64,000 nt of DNA from Holacanthus passer (GCA_025331565.1 JAFREQ010000069.1:2106001-2170000), one strand, 5' to 3'. Numbered from the stretch's first letter, positions 60,601 to 64,000 are shown. Notes: generated by a model not told the origin, from the letters alone. A program made the numbers and translations.

Positions 60601-61452
60601 AACCACATCCTCTGAGATTTTCCATTGTGTGGAACGTCTTGTATTTTTTAATAATACTTTGCACTGTAGCCACTGGAACTTGAAAACACTTCGATATGGC
60701 CTTATAGCCCTTTCCTGACTTGTGAGCAGCCACAATGCGCAGCCGCAGGTCCTCAGTGAGCTACTTTGTCTTAGCCATGACTGCCCACAAACCAACTGCA
60801 ACCAGCAGAGAGCTGCTGTTTTTCACCTGTTGAGTTGATTAAAACAGCTGTTCCCAATGAATCAGGGTAATTAGGATGCTTTAGAACAGCTTGGACTATT
60901 TGGAATGGTATAGAACTTTGGATTTTCCCATAGACTGTGACAGTTTGCAAAGGGTATGAATAATTTTGGACATGCCGCTTTTTGTTCAAATGTAAATAAC
61001 AGCTGAGAAATAATTTTTTCCACAATGATGCCTCTTATTATCTTCTGGAAGATACCTGTGTCATTTCCAATCAAGAAAAAACTTGCTGGTTGAATAAAAG
61101 TAACTTTAAGTCAAAATTTACCAGGGGTATGAATAATTTCGTGCTTGACTGTATGTGTGTGTCAGTCAGCAGCATTATATCTTCTCACGCAACCATTACT
61201 TCACCAAATGTTGAAATTTGACTGCTGACATTTTTCTTCCTGTCTTTCTTTTCCTGTCTGTCTCCTGCTGTTACACTCATTGGCAGAAACAAAGCCTTTC
61301 GCACCCTGCAGGAAGCCTTGAAGTGTAACTATGAACATTGGCAGATCTGGGAGAACTTTATCGCTGTGTGCACTGACATCGGGGACTTTGCGGAAGCCAT
61401 TAAGGCCTACCATCGTCTGATGGACCTCAGGGAAAACTACAAGGACATCCAG
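535..61452 (+). CDS. ttc27: ttc27 gene, coding exons 1-16 of a split gene continuing past the right edge
   Basis: This is tetratricopeptide repeat protein 27, the vertebrate relative of yeast Emw1. The protein is a helical-repeat scaffold. Human TTC27 has been linked to assembly factors of the U5 snRNP protein PRPF8, but its exact role is not settled. I joined 16 exons: 535-625, 12527-12710, 15165-15288, 19644-19784, 24387-24489, 27949-28107, 28320-28459, 30615-30727, 38748-38814, 47327-47440, 49932-50027, 52090-52212, 57314-57541, 57905-58003, 58423-58475 and 61287-61452. All introns are GT-AG, all phases agree, and 667 codons read without a stop. Family hallmarks include SNWTGPPV (exon 3), LDGESVYSL (exon 4), LSQPKFWA (exon 10), KKETPSLYCLLGD (exon 13) and GVWFSLGCAY (exon 14). 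TPR units lie at about residues 445-485 and 530-667. About 175 C-terminal codons are expected outside the window. The identification rests on remembered similarity to human TTC27. Confidence 0.95.
626..2273. other. Intron 1, 5' part: no recognisable element
   Basis: This begins with the exon 1 donor and continues as unique-looking, mostly AT-rich sequence. Short open frames on both strands around 830-1070 overlap each other and have no family signature. I see no gene here. Confidence 0.5.
2274..3267 (+). pseudogene. Degraded Tc1-like transposon, copy A
   Basis: This is closely related to the fuller copy at 39668-41273: the two align through most of 2288-3250. It retains a transposase N-terminus (helix-turn-helix region, VSRCAVQALWKKHKETG) and fragments of the catalytic core in several frames (WTDES near 3009). 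The left inverted repeat is reduced to about 10 bases (2274-2283) joined directly to internal sequence. The right part ends at about 3267 in a TA-repeat tract. Stops and frameshifts make it non-coding today. Confidence 0.85.
3268..3455. other. Intron 1 spacer between Tc1 copy A and the hAT-like MITE
   Basis: It starts with a short (TA)n tract. The remainder is unique-looking sequence with a TAGCTAATTAGCT-type imperfect palindrome just before the MITE. No coding content was seen. Confidence 0.5.
3456..4237. mobile_element. Non-autonomous hAT-like element (MITE)
   Basis: The ends are inverted copies of TAGGGGTGGT. The sub-terminal regions are rich in ATTCGATTATT and AATCGAATCG motifs, as seen in many fish hAT-derived MITEs. 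The flanking 8-mers are TTAGCTGG (3448-3455) and TTAGCCCG (4238-4245), matching at 6 of 8 positions, consistent with an aged 8-bp hAT target duplication. No transposase is present in the 782-bp element. Assignment to hAT is inferred from the ends and duplication length. Confidence 0.65.
4238..4487. other. Intron 1 spacer between two TIR elements
   Basis: Unique-looking sequence of about 250 bp. I see no gene or known repeat signature in it. Confidence 0.4.
4488..5654. mobile_element. 1.17-kb element with terminal inverted repeats
   Basis: The left end reads GGGCTGTACTACGAAGCGAG and the right end is its exact inverse complement over 20 bases, with weaker similarity continuing inward. A further inverted copy of the TACTACGAAG-type motif lies near 5565-5578. 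No transposase was recognised, so this is a non-autonomous DNA transposon. The end sequence recalls PIF/Harbinger-type fish elements, but no clear target duplication could be fixed (left flank CCTGT, right flank TCAGG). The superfamily is therefore left open. Confidence 0.7.
5790..7165 (+). pseudogene. Decayed L2-type LINE with endonuclease and RT remnants
   Basis: An apurinic-endonuclease piece reads GNFNIHIDPKND at about 6109-6145 and ends in THTLNLHLAHG. A reverse-transcriptase piece reads FEVCQSGSRVHLSTETALVK near 6830-6890. A 3' end near 7000-7030 codes for the LFDKAYSWG-type tail seen in the L2 copy at 20790-22162. Frameshifts and stops are frequent, and most of the RT core (including the YxDD box) is missing. 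Limits are approximate. Confidence 0.75.
7166..7414. other. Intron 1 stretch after the L2 remnant
   Basis: May include the decayed 3' untranslated part of the L2 copy (CT-rich at 7110-7200). Otherwise no element is recognised. Confidence 0.3.
7415..8060 (-). repeat. L2-type LINE 3' tail, minus orientation
   Basis: The segment 7420-7690 matches the 3' ends at 20790-21010 and 54160-54330. Shared landmarks are a TTTATTTGTATA-type end, then the ATCACAACA and CACCATGAGCAAG blocks. The block around 7850-7900 (CTACCTGCAGAATATGACAGG) also has a counterpart at 54365-54390. The portion from 7900 to 8060 looks repetitive but is less certain. Confidence 0.65.
8061..12526. other. Intron 1, 3' part: largely unique sequence
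   Basis: I recognise no gene or transposon here. A short degenerate minisatellite lies at about 8675-8765. Small open frames such as those at 10000-10200 and 12165-12480 show no family signature. The segment ends in the exon 2 acceptor. Confidence 0.4.
8675..8765. repeat. Degenerate minisatellite
   Basis: About three imperfect units built on GTGGACCTGCATGGTTCTG and its variants (GTGGACCTGTCTGGATCTG, GTGGACCCGCATGGTTCTG). Confidence 0.6.
12527..12710 (+). CDS. ttc27: ttc27 exon 2
   Basis: Codes for residues about 31-91 (EASSLLESLMEGDFEGVLL...), matching the human segment after the first exon. It is acidic and helical. The acceptor is ATCCAG|AG and the donor is AACAG|GTAATG. It enters in phase 1 and leaves in phase 2. 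Confidence 0.9.
12711..15164. other. Intron 2
   Basis: Apart from the short LINE tail at 13321-13385 I see no element. The last 100 bases are pyrimidine-rich and end in the exon 3 acceptor CTGCAG. Confidence 0.5.
13321..13385 (-). repeat. Truncated LINE 3' tail, minus orientation
   Basis: Reads GATAAGATAAACCTTTATTT, then a TCCCACAGTGGGGAAATT block. This is the inverse of the tails at 28206-28250, 40847-40903 and 49590-49747. Such short copies are typical of severely 5'-truncated teleost LINE insertions. Confidence 0.65.
15165..15288 (+). CDS. ttc27: ttc27 exon 3
   Basis: Codes for residues about 92-133 and includes the highly conserved IFAQSNWTGPPVSIH block, the clearest single signature of the family in the N-terminal half. 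The acceptor is CTGCAG|GC and the donor is CTCAG|GTATGA. It leaves in phase 0. Confidence 0.95.
15950..16120. repeat. Dispersed repeat of unknown type, copy 1
   Basis: The block starting AAAGGTCAGATTTCCTTG at 15997 recurs at 29815 with about 80 percent identity over roughly 100 bases. I cannot name the family. Confidence 0.5.
16140..17015 (+). pseudogene. Tc1-like transposon remnant with right inverted repeat
   Basis: Frame fragments carry the Tc1 catalytic signature ILQQDNDPK (about 16581-16607), a decayed STPLNIYGS block corresponding to the usual SPDLNPIEHLW, and the C-terminal AVIKAKGGHTK (16852-16880). The right end, GGATACCACTG, stops at 17015 before a TA dinucleotide. The 5' half is badly decayed, so its left limit is uncertain. 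Several frameshifts and stops rule out function. Confidence 0.8.
19644..19784 (+). CDS. ttc27: ttc27 exon 4
   Basis: Codes for about residues 134-180, including LLLDGESVYSLVANPFFLLL, matching the human LDGESIYSL region. The donor is CCAG|GTAAGC. Two in-phase acceptors are possible: CTGGCAG at 19643, preferred for its pyrimidine tract, or CCCCAG six bases later. They differ only by the residues Pro-Gln. Confidence 0.9.
19979..20040. repeat. GACA/GAGA microsatellite
   Basis: Compound purine-rich run of CAGACAGA, GAGAGACACAGAG and GATAGACAGACAGAG units. Confidence 0.9.
20775..22162 (-). pseudogene. L2-type LINE, 3' half, fairly well preserved
   Basis: On the minus strand from 22162 the frame reads DRWFRSYLSDRSQFALV, then the RT B box VPQGSVLGPILF (about 22041-22072) and the catalytic YVDD box (21960-21971). 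It continues with LNSDKTEVIVFGPKHL. A frameshift lies near 21650. The frame then resumes to the typical LINE C-terminus (LTSLHWLPVKSRIEFKILLL ... LKTFLFDKAYS), which ends near 21131. The 3' untranslated part with an AATAAAATTGAATTTA-like end reaches about 20775. The element is 5'-truncated inside RT. Catalytic boxes are intact, so the copy looks comparatively young. Confidence 0.9.
24387..24489 (+). CDS. ttc27: ttc27 exon 5
   Basis: Codes for LLPWWILRYTNLHQQILE and so on (residues about 181-214), matching the LPWWTLR block of the human protein. The acceptor is TTTTTTAG|TT and the donor is AAAG|GTCTCT, a weaker donor than the others. It leaves in phase 1. Confidence 0.93.
24490..27948. other. 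Intron 5
   Basis: No gene or transposon was recognised. It contains a GA-rich run near 25216, a GATCATGATGATCAT palindromic patch near 25043 and a (TAG)n microsatellite at 27687-27711. Confidence 0.5.
27687..27711. repeat. (TAG)n microsatellite
   Basis: About eight TAG/GTA units in a row. Confidence 0.95.
27949..28107 (+). CDS. ttc27: ttc27 exon 6
   Basis: Codes for residues about 215-267, including NLAIQFHLECVYTHLTYYEY, matching the human YLAIQFHLECAY block. The acceptor is TTCCTAG|TG and the donor is ACTG|GTATGT. It enters and leaves in phase 1. Confidence 0.95.
28206..28250 (+). repeat. Truncated LINE 3' tail in the 212-bp intron 6
   Basis: AATTTCCCCACTGTGGGACG, then AATAAAGGTATATCTTATC: the same tail as at 40847 and 49700 in plus orientation. 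It carries an AATAAA in the sense direction about 85 bases upstream of exon 7. Confidence 0.7.
28320..28459 (+). CDS. ttc27: ttc27 exon 7
   Basis: Codes for residues about 268-314, including [20 protein letters not shown], matching the human [20 protein letters not shown]. The acceptor is ATCAAG|GT and the main donor is CCAAG|GTATGA. A second donor-like CAG|GTAAAT lies at 28409 in the same phase. Its use would drop 17 residues of the low-complexity PTPTP segment. Confidence 0.93.
29266..29448 (+). mobile_element. Tc1-like left inverted-repeat fragment
   Basis: TAGTGGGATCCAAAAGTC closely matches the inverse complement of the right end at 17015, so it is the left end of the same Tc1 family. 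No transposase follows. The fragment is interrupted by the LINE tail at 29449. Confidence 0.55.
29449..29645 (-). repeat. LINE 3' tail, longer copy
   Basis: Begins TAAGATAAGATAGCATTTAT with a GGGGAAATTCAC block, then an A-rich section with repeated AATAAAGTGGC units. This is a minus-orientation insertion related to 53101-53175. Confidence 0.6.
29760..29950. repeat. Dispersed repeat of unknown type, copy 2
   Basis: Shares the AAAGGTCAGATTTCCTTG block and the following roughly 90 bases with 15997-16110. The family is not recognised. Confidence 0.5.
30615..30727 (+). CDS. ttc27: ttc27 exon 8
   Basis: Codes for DYSLGDDTVLDKINLVEPDQ and PDLTAEEQAVILGI (residues about 315-351), matching the human LNDDTIL...MPDLCAEEIAIILGI segment. 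The acceptor is ATGTAG|GA and the donor is CTG|GTAAGT. It leaves in phase 2. Confidence 0.95.
30855..31710. repeat. Dispersed repeat with a degenerate GAACTAAGAC array
   Basis: The outer blocks share the word ACTGTGAC (about 30864 and 31687). The first half is ordinary sequence. From about 31310 to 31690 it is a degenerate array of AGAACTAAGACA, AACTATGACAGA and similar units. No coding frame was recognised. Element class is unknown. Confidence 0.5.
32722..33115 (+). mobile_element. tRNA-derived SINE
   Basis: Polymerase III A-box-like GACAAGTGGTCAGTG lies at 32735-32749 and B-box-like GTCGCTAGTTCGAGGC at 32771-32786. These are followed by the conserved fish SINE block GTGCCCCTGAGCAAGGCACC (from 32898). 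The copy ends in AAATAAAGGC and a (TTC)n tail. This layout fits the V/Core-type SINE families of teleosts; the exact family was not determined. Confidence 0.75.
33375..33429. repeat. Perfect palindrome: 26-bp arms, 3-bp loop
   Basis: The left arm 33375-33400 is the exact inverse complement of 33404-33429, with AGG between. No mismatch exists in the arms and similarity stops abruptly on both sides. It can form a strong hairpin in DNA or in the intron RNA. No transposon ends or T-run suggesting a terminator are attached. Confidence 0.97.
34925..35386 (-). pseudogene. Penelope-like element: GIY-YIG endonuclease end
   Basis: Minus-strand frames read AAFGETKQPLNKRMVQRRRS, then GQDSAVYLHLKEKGHSF and ILDREDRRFERG. 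After a frameshift near 35205 they continue as KEAIYVRVEKPSLNRGGGL and YNAVLSSLPRR. This order matches the C-terminal GIY-YIG nuclease domain of teleost Penelope-like retroelements, with the catalytic Glu (KEAI) and SLN retained. The piece is cut on its upstream side where the LINE begins (about 35387). Confidence 0.85.
35387..37948 (+). pseudogene. Jockey/Rex1-type LINE with endonuclease and reverse transcriptase
   Basis: Frame fragments run in order. Endonuclease: CFYLNEGWCTDATVLKKSC, an internal deletion, then DFNRANLSH and the GLSDHC box near 35668. Linker: ...AKEEAYRSGDRILYNQARNT. RT: RKAPGQDGMSPSCLKVCADQ, LNDYRPVALTSVVMK, the A box FVDFSSAF near 36705-36728, then SPLLFSLYTNDC. The catalytic C box reads FADN instead of FADD (Asn codon at 36977-36979). 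A run of C near 37124 and several frameshifts add damage. The 3' end GTCAAATTCCTTGTATGTG plus TGGCGATTCTGAT is the usual tail of this family. 5'-truncated and dead. Confidence 0.9.
37949..38090 (-). pseudogene. Penelope-like element: RT fragment upstream of the LINE
   Basis: The minus-strand frame reads MVGKTSHHIQNSMDFTHKVR and DPDETMVSYDVTSLFTCIPT, the RT A-box region of Penelope-like elements (Asp in SYDVTSLF). Together with 34925-35386 on the same strand it brackets the LINE. The two pieces are most simply one element split by the LINE insertion, although the RT core between them is absent. Confidence 0.8.
38180..38710. repeat. Dispersed teleost repeat next to exon 9
   Basis: Contains TGCTAAACATGATCATTTTA, ATTAGCATTTTGATGTTAG and CACAGAGTTGCAAGC blocks. 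Inverted counterparts lie at 50260-50830 (GTCAGCATGCTAACATGCTG and so on). It ends about 38 bases before the exon 9 boundary. Class unknown. Confidence 0.6.
38748..38814 (+). CDS. ttc27: ttc27 exon 9
   Basis: A 67-base exon coding for NDYQKNNPVHKLTEEELLAF and TS (residues about 352-374), matching the human NFQKNNPVHTLTEVELLAFTS. The acceptor is TTGCAG|CA and the donor is ATCT|GTAAGT. It enters in phase 2 and leaves in phase 0. Confidence 0.95.
40078..41143 (+). pseudogene. Tc1 transposase pseudogene (copy B)
   Basis: Begins MARLSTATRHKVLILHQQGL, the paired-type DNA-binding region, with VSRCAVQALLKKHKETG and the RRSGRPRK hook. Core pieces follow in changing frames: QQVLWTDES (first Asp), LQQDNDPKYTADVIKNH (second Asp), and SPDLNIIESVWDYM (Glu). 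It ends KAKGGHTKY. An early stop near 40300, several frameshifts and an inserted LINE tail inactivate it. Confidence 0.9.
40835..40903 (+). repeat. LINE 3' tail inserted inside the Tc1 transposase
   Basis: AAATTTCCCCACTGAGGGAC, an AATAAA, and TTATCTTATCTTATC interrupt the transposase frame between the HLHRKEE and EVLEVMVW codons. The Tc1 was therefore already in place when the LINE tail arrived. ACAA words on both sides may be the target duplication. Confidence 0.75.
41960..42010. repeat. Short tandem duplication followed by (TATTA)n
   Basis: GCATACAATGACATTATAT occurs twice in direct succession, then runs into ATTATATTATATATAG. Confidence 0.85.
42061..42592 (-). mobile_element. Non-autonomous DNA element, copy 1
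   Basis: The right end inverse complement reads GCAACCCCAATTCCAAAAAG. A GAACACAATGCAATCATTTGC-like sub-terminal block lies at the left. The interior (GGTTGTGGAATGCTC, CATGATTGGCTATGAAAG, GGTTCCCC on the minus strand) matches the copy at 58901-59260. This is a common fish TIR repeat. No transposase seen; superfamily unassigned. Confidence 0.65.
42996..44645 (-). mobile_element. Full-length Tc1-like transposon, copy C (IR/DR type)
   Basis: The ends are CAGTTGTGCTCATAAGTTTA and its inverse, flanked by TA (42994-42995 and 44646-44647). The arms run about 210 bases with only a handful of differences. Each arm carries a second inner copy of the AAGTTTACATAC motif (about 43194 and 44445), the IR/DR arrangement of Sleeping Beauty-type elements. 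A near-intact transposase is on the minus strand. Confidence 0.95.
43215..44235 (-). pseudogene. Nearly intact Tc1 transposase (copy C)
   Basis: The start ATG is at 44235-44233 (MGKAKELSKDPREKVIELYK). After a frameshift near 44187 the frame continues through the DNA-binding region (SVQILIKKWKMRDSVETKPR, RSGRPTK). One in-frame TAA at 43941-43943 follows. From there 234 residues are open. The DD34E triad is present: WSDET, QHDNDPKH and NIIEPLW, with 34 residues between the second Asp and the Glu. It ends VKGGNTWY. Only one stop and one frameshift separate it from a normal-length Tc1 transposase. Confidence 0.93.
45131..45192 (-). other. Antisense candidate exon B
   Basis: A 62-base minus-strand segment bounded by TATTTTACAG| and AAAG|GTAAGA. 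It codes for NQCVIFKTLKEIAGATKQSK. Its entry phase fits the donor of candidate exon A (45580-45772), completing a Gln codon. The product is not recognised. It may be part of a decayed gene or transposon, or a chance match. Confidence 0.3.
45580..45772 (-). other. Antisense candidate exon A: coiled-coil-like segment
   Basis: A 193-base minus-strand segment with 63 open codons, ending at a CA|GTAAGA donor. Its upstream AG at 45773-45774 is preceded by a perfect TACTAAC branch-point word. Central residues HQLATVKSKLVLMEKRMDVL show heptad-like leucine spacing typical of a coiled coil. No initiating ATG is evident at its 5' side and the family is unknown. Joined to segment B the frame stays open for about 84 codons. 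Confidence 0.3.
47327..47440 (+). CDS. ttc27: ttc27 exon 10
   Basis: Codes for CILSQPKFWAVKVTALCLRT and NLEKGRSRCVERAMMQTQ (residues about 375-412), matching the human LLSQPKFWAIQ...RRVERAMRQTQ. The acceptor is GTGCAG|TG and the donor is CCCAG|GTAAGG. Phase 0 at both ends. Confidence 0.96.
47441..49931. other. Intron 10
   Basis: Apart from the LINE tail at 49590-49747 nothing was recognised. Small open frames here have no signature. Confidence 0.5.
49590..49747 (+). repeat. LINE 3' tail, plus orientation
   Basis: A T-rich section, CTTGCTGCTGCTGATGC, then GTTTCCCCGTTGTGGGAC, an AATAAA and TATCTTATCTTA. Same family as 28206 and 40835. Confidence 0.65.
49932..50027 (+). CDS. ttc27: ttc27 exon 11
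   Basis: Codes for AIVDHFEDKNCPLIERLKVF and YCCRAPPRWAVQ (residues about 413-444), matching the human QFEDKTTSVLERLKIFYCC. The acceptor is TTCCAG|GC and the donor is TCCAG|GTAACA. Phase 0 at both ends. Confidence 0.96.
50260..50830. repeat. Dispersed teleost repeat, long copy
   Basis: GCATGCTAACATGCTGATAA, CATGCTAGTGTTTGCTAA and AGTACAGCTGAAGTCAATGG are the typical words of this family. Later words (GATGTTGAGATATTTCACTG) also relate to the copy at 51880. Inverted copy at 38180. Confidence 0.65.
51880..52060. repeat. Dispersed teleost repeat next to exon 12
   Basis: AGACTGAAATATCTCAACAA, then ATGTCCATAGTCCCTAAAGG, CTTTTAGTGCCTCCAGCAG and a TGACATTTGAG end. It stops about 30 bases before the exon 12 boundary. 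Confidence 0.6.
52090..52212 (+). CDS. ttc27: ttc27 exon 12 (first TPR-like unit)
   Basis: Codes for KQLASLLTDLGCISSALLIY and EKLELWEDAVICYERLGQHG (residues about 445-485), a clear TPR-type helix pair. The human sequence is very close. The acceptor is CTACAG|AA and the donor is GCAAG|GTACAC. Phase 0 at both ends. Confidence 0.96.
53101..53175 (-). repeat. LINE 3' tail, minus orientation
   Basis: TTAAGATAAGATTTATTCAT, then CCCACCGTGGGGAAATTCAC and a CAGCAGC block. Confidence 0.65.
54125..54545 (-). repeat. L2-type LINE 3' tail
   Basis: The section 54160-54330 is nearly identical to 20800-20960 (GGCACTTTACATACAGAGCA, CCCATCATGAGCAAGCACTT). The later block AGTCCCCCGGCAGTCTAGGC matches 21059-21078. 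Severely 5'-truncated copy of the same family. Confidence 0.85.
57314..57541 (+). CDS. ttc27: ttc27 exon 13 (TPR region)
   Basis: At 228 bases this is the longest coding exon in the window. It codes for AEEIVHRELKKKETPSLYCL through QCIDCFEQSLKINTMQ (residues about 486-561). The tail from KALLHLHNKEF is a TPR unit. The acceptor is GTCAG|GC and the donor is GCAG|GTACAA. Phase 0 at both ends. Confidence 0.97.
57542..57904. other. Intron 13
   Basis: Short 363-base intron. Its 3' end has a GT-rich run (TGCGTGCGTGCGTGC) rather than a usual pyrimidine tract. Confidence 0.6.
57905..58003 (+). CDS. ttc27: ttc27 exon 14 (TPR unit)
   Basis: Codes for LGVWFSLGCAYFALEGYEGA and AKAFQRCVGLEPD (residues about 562-594), a canonical TPR with W, G-Y, A and P positions. 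Exon limits and repeat limits nearly coincide. The acceptor is GGCAG|CT and the donor is GAT|GTGAGT. Phase 0 at both ends. Confidence 0.97.
58004..58422. other. Intron 14
   Basis: 419 bases. It has a (CA)n patch at the start and (ATT)n/(TAGTAG)n-like patches at 58350-58395. No gene. Confidence 0.6.
58423..58475 (+). CDS. ttc27: ttc27 exon 15
   Basis: A 53-base exon coding for NAEAWSNLSTAYIRLQK (residues about 595-611), the first helix of the next TPR, matching the human NAEAWNNLSTSYIRLKQK. The acceptor is TTTCAG|AA and the donor is AGAA|GTGAGT. Leaves in phase 2. Confidence 0.96.
58901..59260 (+). mobile_element. Non-autonomous DNA element, copy 2
   Basis: Starts AACCCCGATTCCAAAAAGG, the usual end of this fish repeat. 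The interior (GTTGTGGAATGCTC, TTTCATGATTGGGTATGAAA, GAGGTTCCCC) matches copy 1 at 42061-42592 in inverse orientation. The right end is not clearly defined. Confidence 0.6.
59530..61151 (-). mobile_element. Full-length Tc1-like transposon, copy D (IR/DR type)
   Basis: The left end CAGTCAAGCCCGGAATTATT and the right end are inverse copies, flanked by TA (59528-59529, 61152-61153). The arms are about 220 bases. Each arm carries two ATTATTCATACCC-type direct repeats (59541 and 59729 on the left; 61125 and 60953 on the right). It contains a broken minus-strand transposase. Confidence 0.94.
59746..60778 (-). pseudogene. Tc1 transposase pseudogene (copy D)
   Basis: The ATG at 60778-60776 (MAKTK) is followed by an in-frame TAG. 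The DNA-binding region then reads SGKGYKAISKCFQVPVATVQ and RRIVREVKKNPRITTKAIL. The core includes LWSDETKIELFG (first Asp) and ends SQSPDLIPIENLWRELK (Glu retained) and NKGFSIDY. A homopolymer of 24 T (60252-60275, A on the coding strand) sits within lysine codons and shifts the frame. Other frameshifts break the middle. Confidence 0.92.
61287..61452 (+). CDS. ttc27: ttc27 exon 16 (last exon in window)
   Basis: Codes for NKAFRTLQEALKCNYEHWQI, WENFIAVCTDIGDFAEAIKA and YHRLMDLRENYKDIQ (residues about 612-667), completing one TPR and most of another. The acceptor is TGGCAG|AA and the donor is TCCAG|GTAAAG. It leaves in phase 0, so at least one more coding exon must follow outside the window. Confidence 0.97.
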
Positions 61453-64000
61453 GTAAAGAAGTGAACTTAATGTGATATCTTAAGTGATATTATACTCCAC
61501 TCTCTGACCATATGTGGTGTAAGGAGTTAGGTATCATACAGCTGAGACATTCAAAAGTAATCCCTGGAGTGCCAACCACAGGATTGGAGGTCTTTATAAA
61601 AGTTGTTTAGAAATGTTAAGATTTACAAAATCAATTTTGATTTGGTAATTTTGGATAGAAGAACACTTACATCATACCCCCTTCACAAATTAAAAAAATA
61701 CAGTACATTCATACCCAGAAATACCTAGCTTACATTTTGGTGGATGAAGTTAAGTTACCTGAGCTTGCTTGTGCTTGTCTGAGTTTTCATTTTTCATTTT
61801 TTCTTGAATTTGCTTTGGCTTTTTATGCCAAAGTACCATATCTGTAAAGCTAACCTCTAACATTCAGTAATGCACTTGTCAGTCTCAGTAGCTCTTCAAG
61901 CTGGCTCTCTTGCTAGCTAAGAGTTAGCTTATGCCTATGAGCTTGCTAAGTGACCATTGACAAGCTCATAGGCTGGGAGACTTGAGACAGACCCCTATGG
62001 ACCTGCAACAACATGATTGACGGGGACAGCCAAAGGTCTCTAGAAGACTAGATTTACCATTTTGTCCATTACTCTCTGCAAGCCATTGTCTGGACTTGAA
62101 TATCATTTGTGAGCCTCCACTCTGAACCATCACTGTTCAAGTGTTTTTATAGTTCCAACAACAAAGTGATATATCTAGTTGATCACCTCTACACCAATTT
62201 CAGGAGTCACAGTCTCCCAGTTAATCTTTCATTCACTTCAAGTCAATAATTTAAGCTCATGTTTTTGAACCATGACCTTTTTAAATCAAGTAGCTTGTGA
62301 ATAATAAGCTGTGATTTCATAGTTACAGCTGTTCAATATAAAAGGACTCAGATCAGGATTGGGGATAAAAAACTTGAACCGGACATCAGTAGTTTTAGGC
62401 TTCTTCACTGTTTACAAGCTATCAAGGCCACCAAAACTAGACAGATGGAGATTCACTTTACAGGTTGTACTGGTTCGTTGAGAGTCCCCCTGATAAGATA
62501 GCTTACTAACACGAAAATAAGTTAACACTGTTCATTCTACTGAAGTGAATTGATTTTGCACCAAACCTTAGCAGTTTCAGATGCTGGTCCAATCAGGCCA
62601 TAAACATATAGGAATATACAATATACAATACAGGAAGGTTTAATAGTTGAAATCAGGATTACTGGAATAAAAGCTTTATGTTACATTGTTGACGGTATTT
62701 TGTTACTTTACTCCACTGAGCTGTAATACTCAAATTAAGTAAGTTATGTTTTTTTCGAATTCAGAGCCAATGCCTTTCAGAATTTGTAAAAACAATAAGA
62801 TAGTTATACATTATATTCTCAGTATGAAGCTTAGTCTGCATACTACATTGTAGAAGAAAATCATTTATTATTTGTTTGTAAATGAAGCTGTAAATGTTAT
62901 TTGGGCATGAAAAGGAAGAAAATGTCAGCTGCACAGGTACATTTTTAGGTTCTTTAGGACGTCAACTTAAAACAAAGGATGGAATAAATGGATAAAAAAA
63001 GTAGTTTTAGCATTTGGGTGCATCTGTCAACAATGAAGACTTGATACACATTTTAATAAAAGTCTTTCAAGAAATAGTTCACTCCCCTGTATGTCTATAT
63101 AACAGAAGAGAGGGAAAATAGGCATGTGCTCTTCAATCACATAATACACACAGCTGGTAAACTCTTGTTAAAAGGCAAACTAAGCTTTTGGCATCATGTA
63201 TTTCACAAGAACGCACAGATGAACTTCGCTGTACCACCTTTTGGTGGACTGTGTCTAGATGGTAGCCCTAAATTTGCCTCTCTTGCAAGATTTATGTTAT
63301 CTCTTCATATTTTGAAGTGGCATGTGGGTGCATGTGCATGTGGGAGAAGTTTGCCGGAAAGCTACTGTTCATGTCCCATGTGAAATGTGAAGTCAATGCT
63401 GACTTATTATTTTAACCTAAACCATGAACTTTTCCTAACCCTAACCAAGTATTTTTATTGCTAAAACCTAACCAAGTTGTATTGTTGCCTAAATTTACCC
63501 AAACTGTGACTGAAACCTGAAAATAATTTTAAAAAAATGAAAATAAGCCAATTAAGTCTAAAAATAAAAATTCAACATTGATTTTTGGTTTCACATGGGA
63601 CACAAACCCTGGTCTCCTGGCTGAAAGTCCTGTCTTTGACACATTCATCCACCATGACCTCCTCCATATTCAAACTCTGTAGCTCTTTATATTACATCAC
63701 GTGAACTCCTAAAATCTGCGCTGAATCAGGTCTGCATGTGTCAGAGTTTAACAAATCTAGGGTGACCATCTAGAAGCGACTGTTTTGGTATGCTGTGCCA
63801 TAGAAGCACAACAGCCACTAAATTCCACAGTAGAAAGTGTTGACAACACAACATAAAGGTCCACTTCCAGTTTTTTTTGTTTGTTTGTTTTTTTGTATCT
63901 GTTAATTATGTGGCAATTTGGCCAATAGTTGGTGAGATTGGAATGGTTGGTTTGGAGTGTGGGAGATAGAGTAGTAGTGAAGGACCACCATGAATTCCTC
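61453..64000. other. Intron 16, 5' part (runs off the window)
   Basis: No exon matching the expected next ttc27 segment was found. Short repeated words (CTAACCCTAACC near 63435) and a (TTTG)n patch at 63875-63892 are present, but no recognised gene. Confidence 0.5.

Larger units (their letters stand above)
58476..61286. other. Intron 15
   Basis: Largely a TIR element (58901-59260) and a full-length Tc1 (59530-61151). The remaining short stretches carry nothing recognised. Confidence 0.6.

Noticed and set aside
63425..63475. Telomere-like CTAACC words
   Set aside because: Only a few scattered copies (CCTAACCCTAACC). Too short and irregular to be an interstitial telomere array.

Overview
This window is nuclear DNA from a ray-finned (teleost) fish. 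The evidence is a vertebrate-type split gene with GT-AG introns, plus a teleost-style repeat load: Tc1-like transposons with IR/DR ends, L2 and Rex1/Jockey-type LINEs, a Penelope-like element, a tRNA-derived SINE, and hAT-like and other terminal-inverted-repeat elements. The species cannot be named from the sequence alone.

The only host gene I can support is ttc27 (tetratricopeptide repeat domain 27) on the + strand. It starts at an ATG at 535 and runs off the right edge. I assembled 16 coding exons by hand (535-625 to 61287-61452). All have GT-AG boundaries and compatible phases, and together they give 667 codons in one frame. By comparison with human TTC27 (about 843 residues), roughly the last 175 codons lie beyond 64000. 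The N-terminal half encodes the TTC27-specific helical region. The C-terminal half (exons 12-16) carries the TPR repeats. Every other long stretch is intron.

Layout: 1-534 is 5' flank and 5' UTR. Intron 1 (626-12526) holds a degraded Tc1, a hAT-like MITE, a 1.17-kb TIR element, a decayed L2 LINE and an L2 3' tail. Introns 2-7 (12711-30614) hold Tc1 remnants, a fairly well preserved L2 3' half on the minus strand, and LINE tails. Intron 8 (30728-38747) holds a purine-rich repeat, a SINE, a perfect 26-bp-arm palindrome, and a Jockey/Rex1-type LINE flanked on both sides by pieces of one Penelope-like element. Intron 9 (38815-47326) holds two full-length Tc1 elements, a TIR element, and an unexplained antisense pair of coding-like segments with matching splice phases (45131-45772). 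Introns 10-16 hold more dispersed repeats and another full-length Tc1 (59530-61151).

No bacterial features, CRISPR arrays, operons or functional RNA genes were seen. The transposon genes examined carry disabling stops, frameshifts or active-site changes. The observations most worth following up are the antisense coiled-coil segments, the nested retroelements, the perfect palindrome, the in-frame alternative donor in exon 7, and the nearly intact Tc1.
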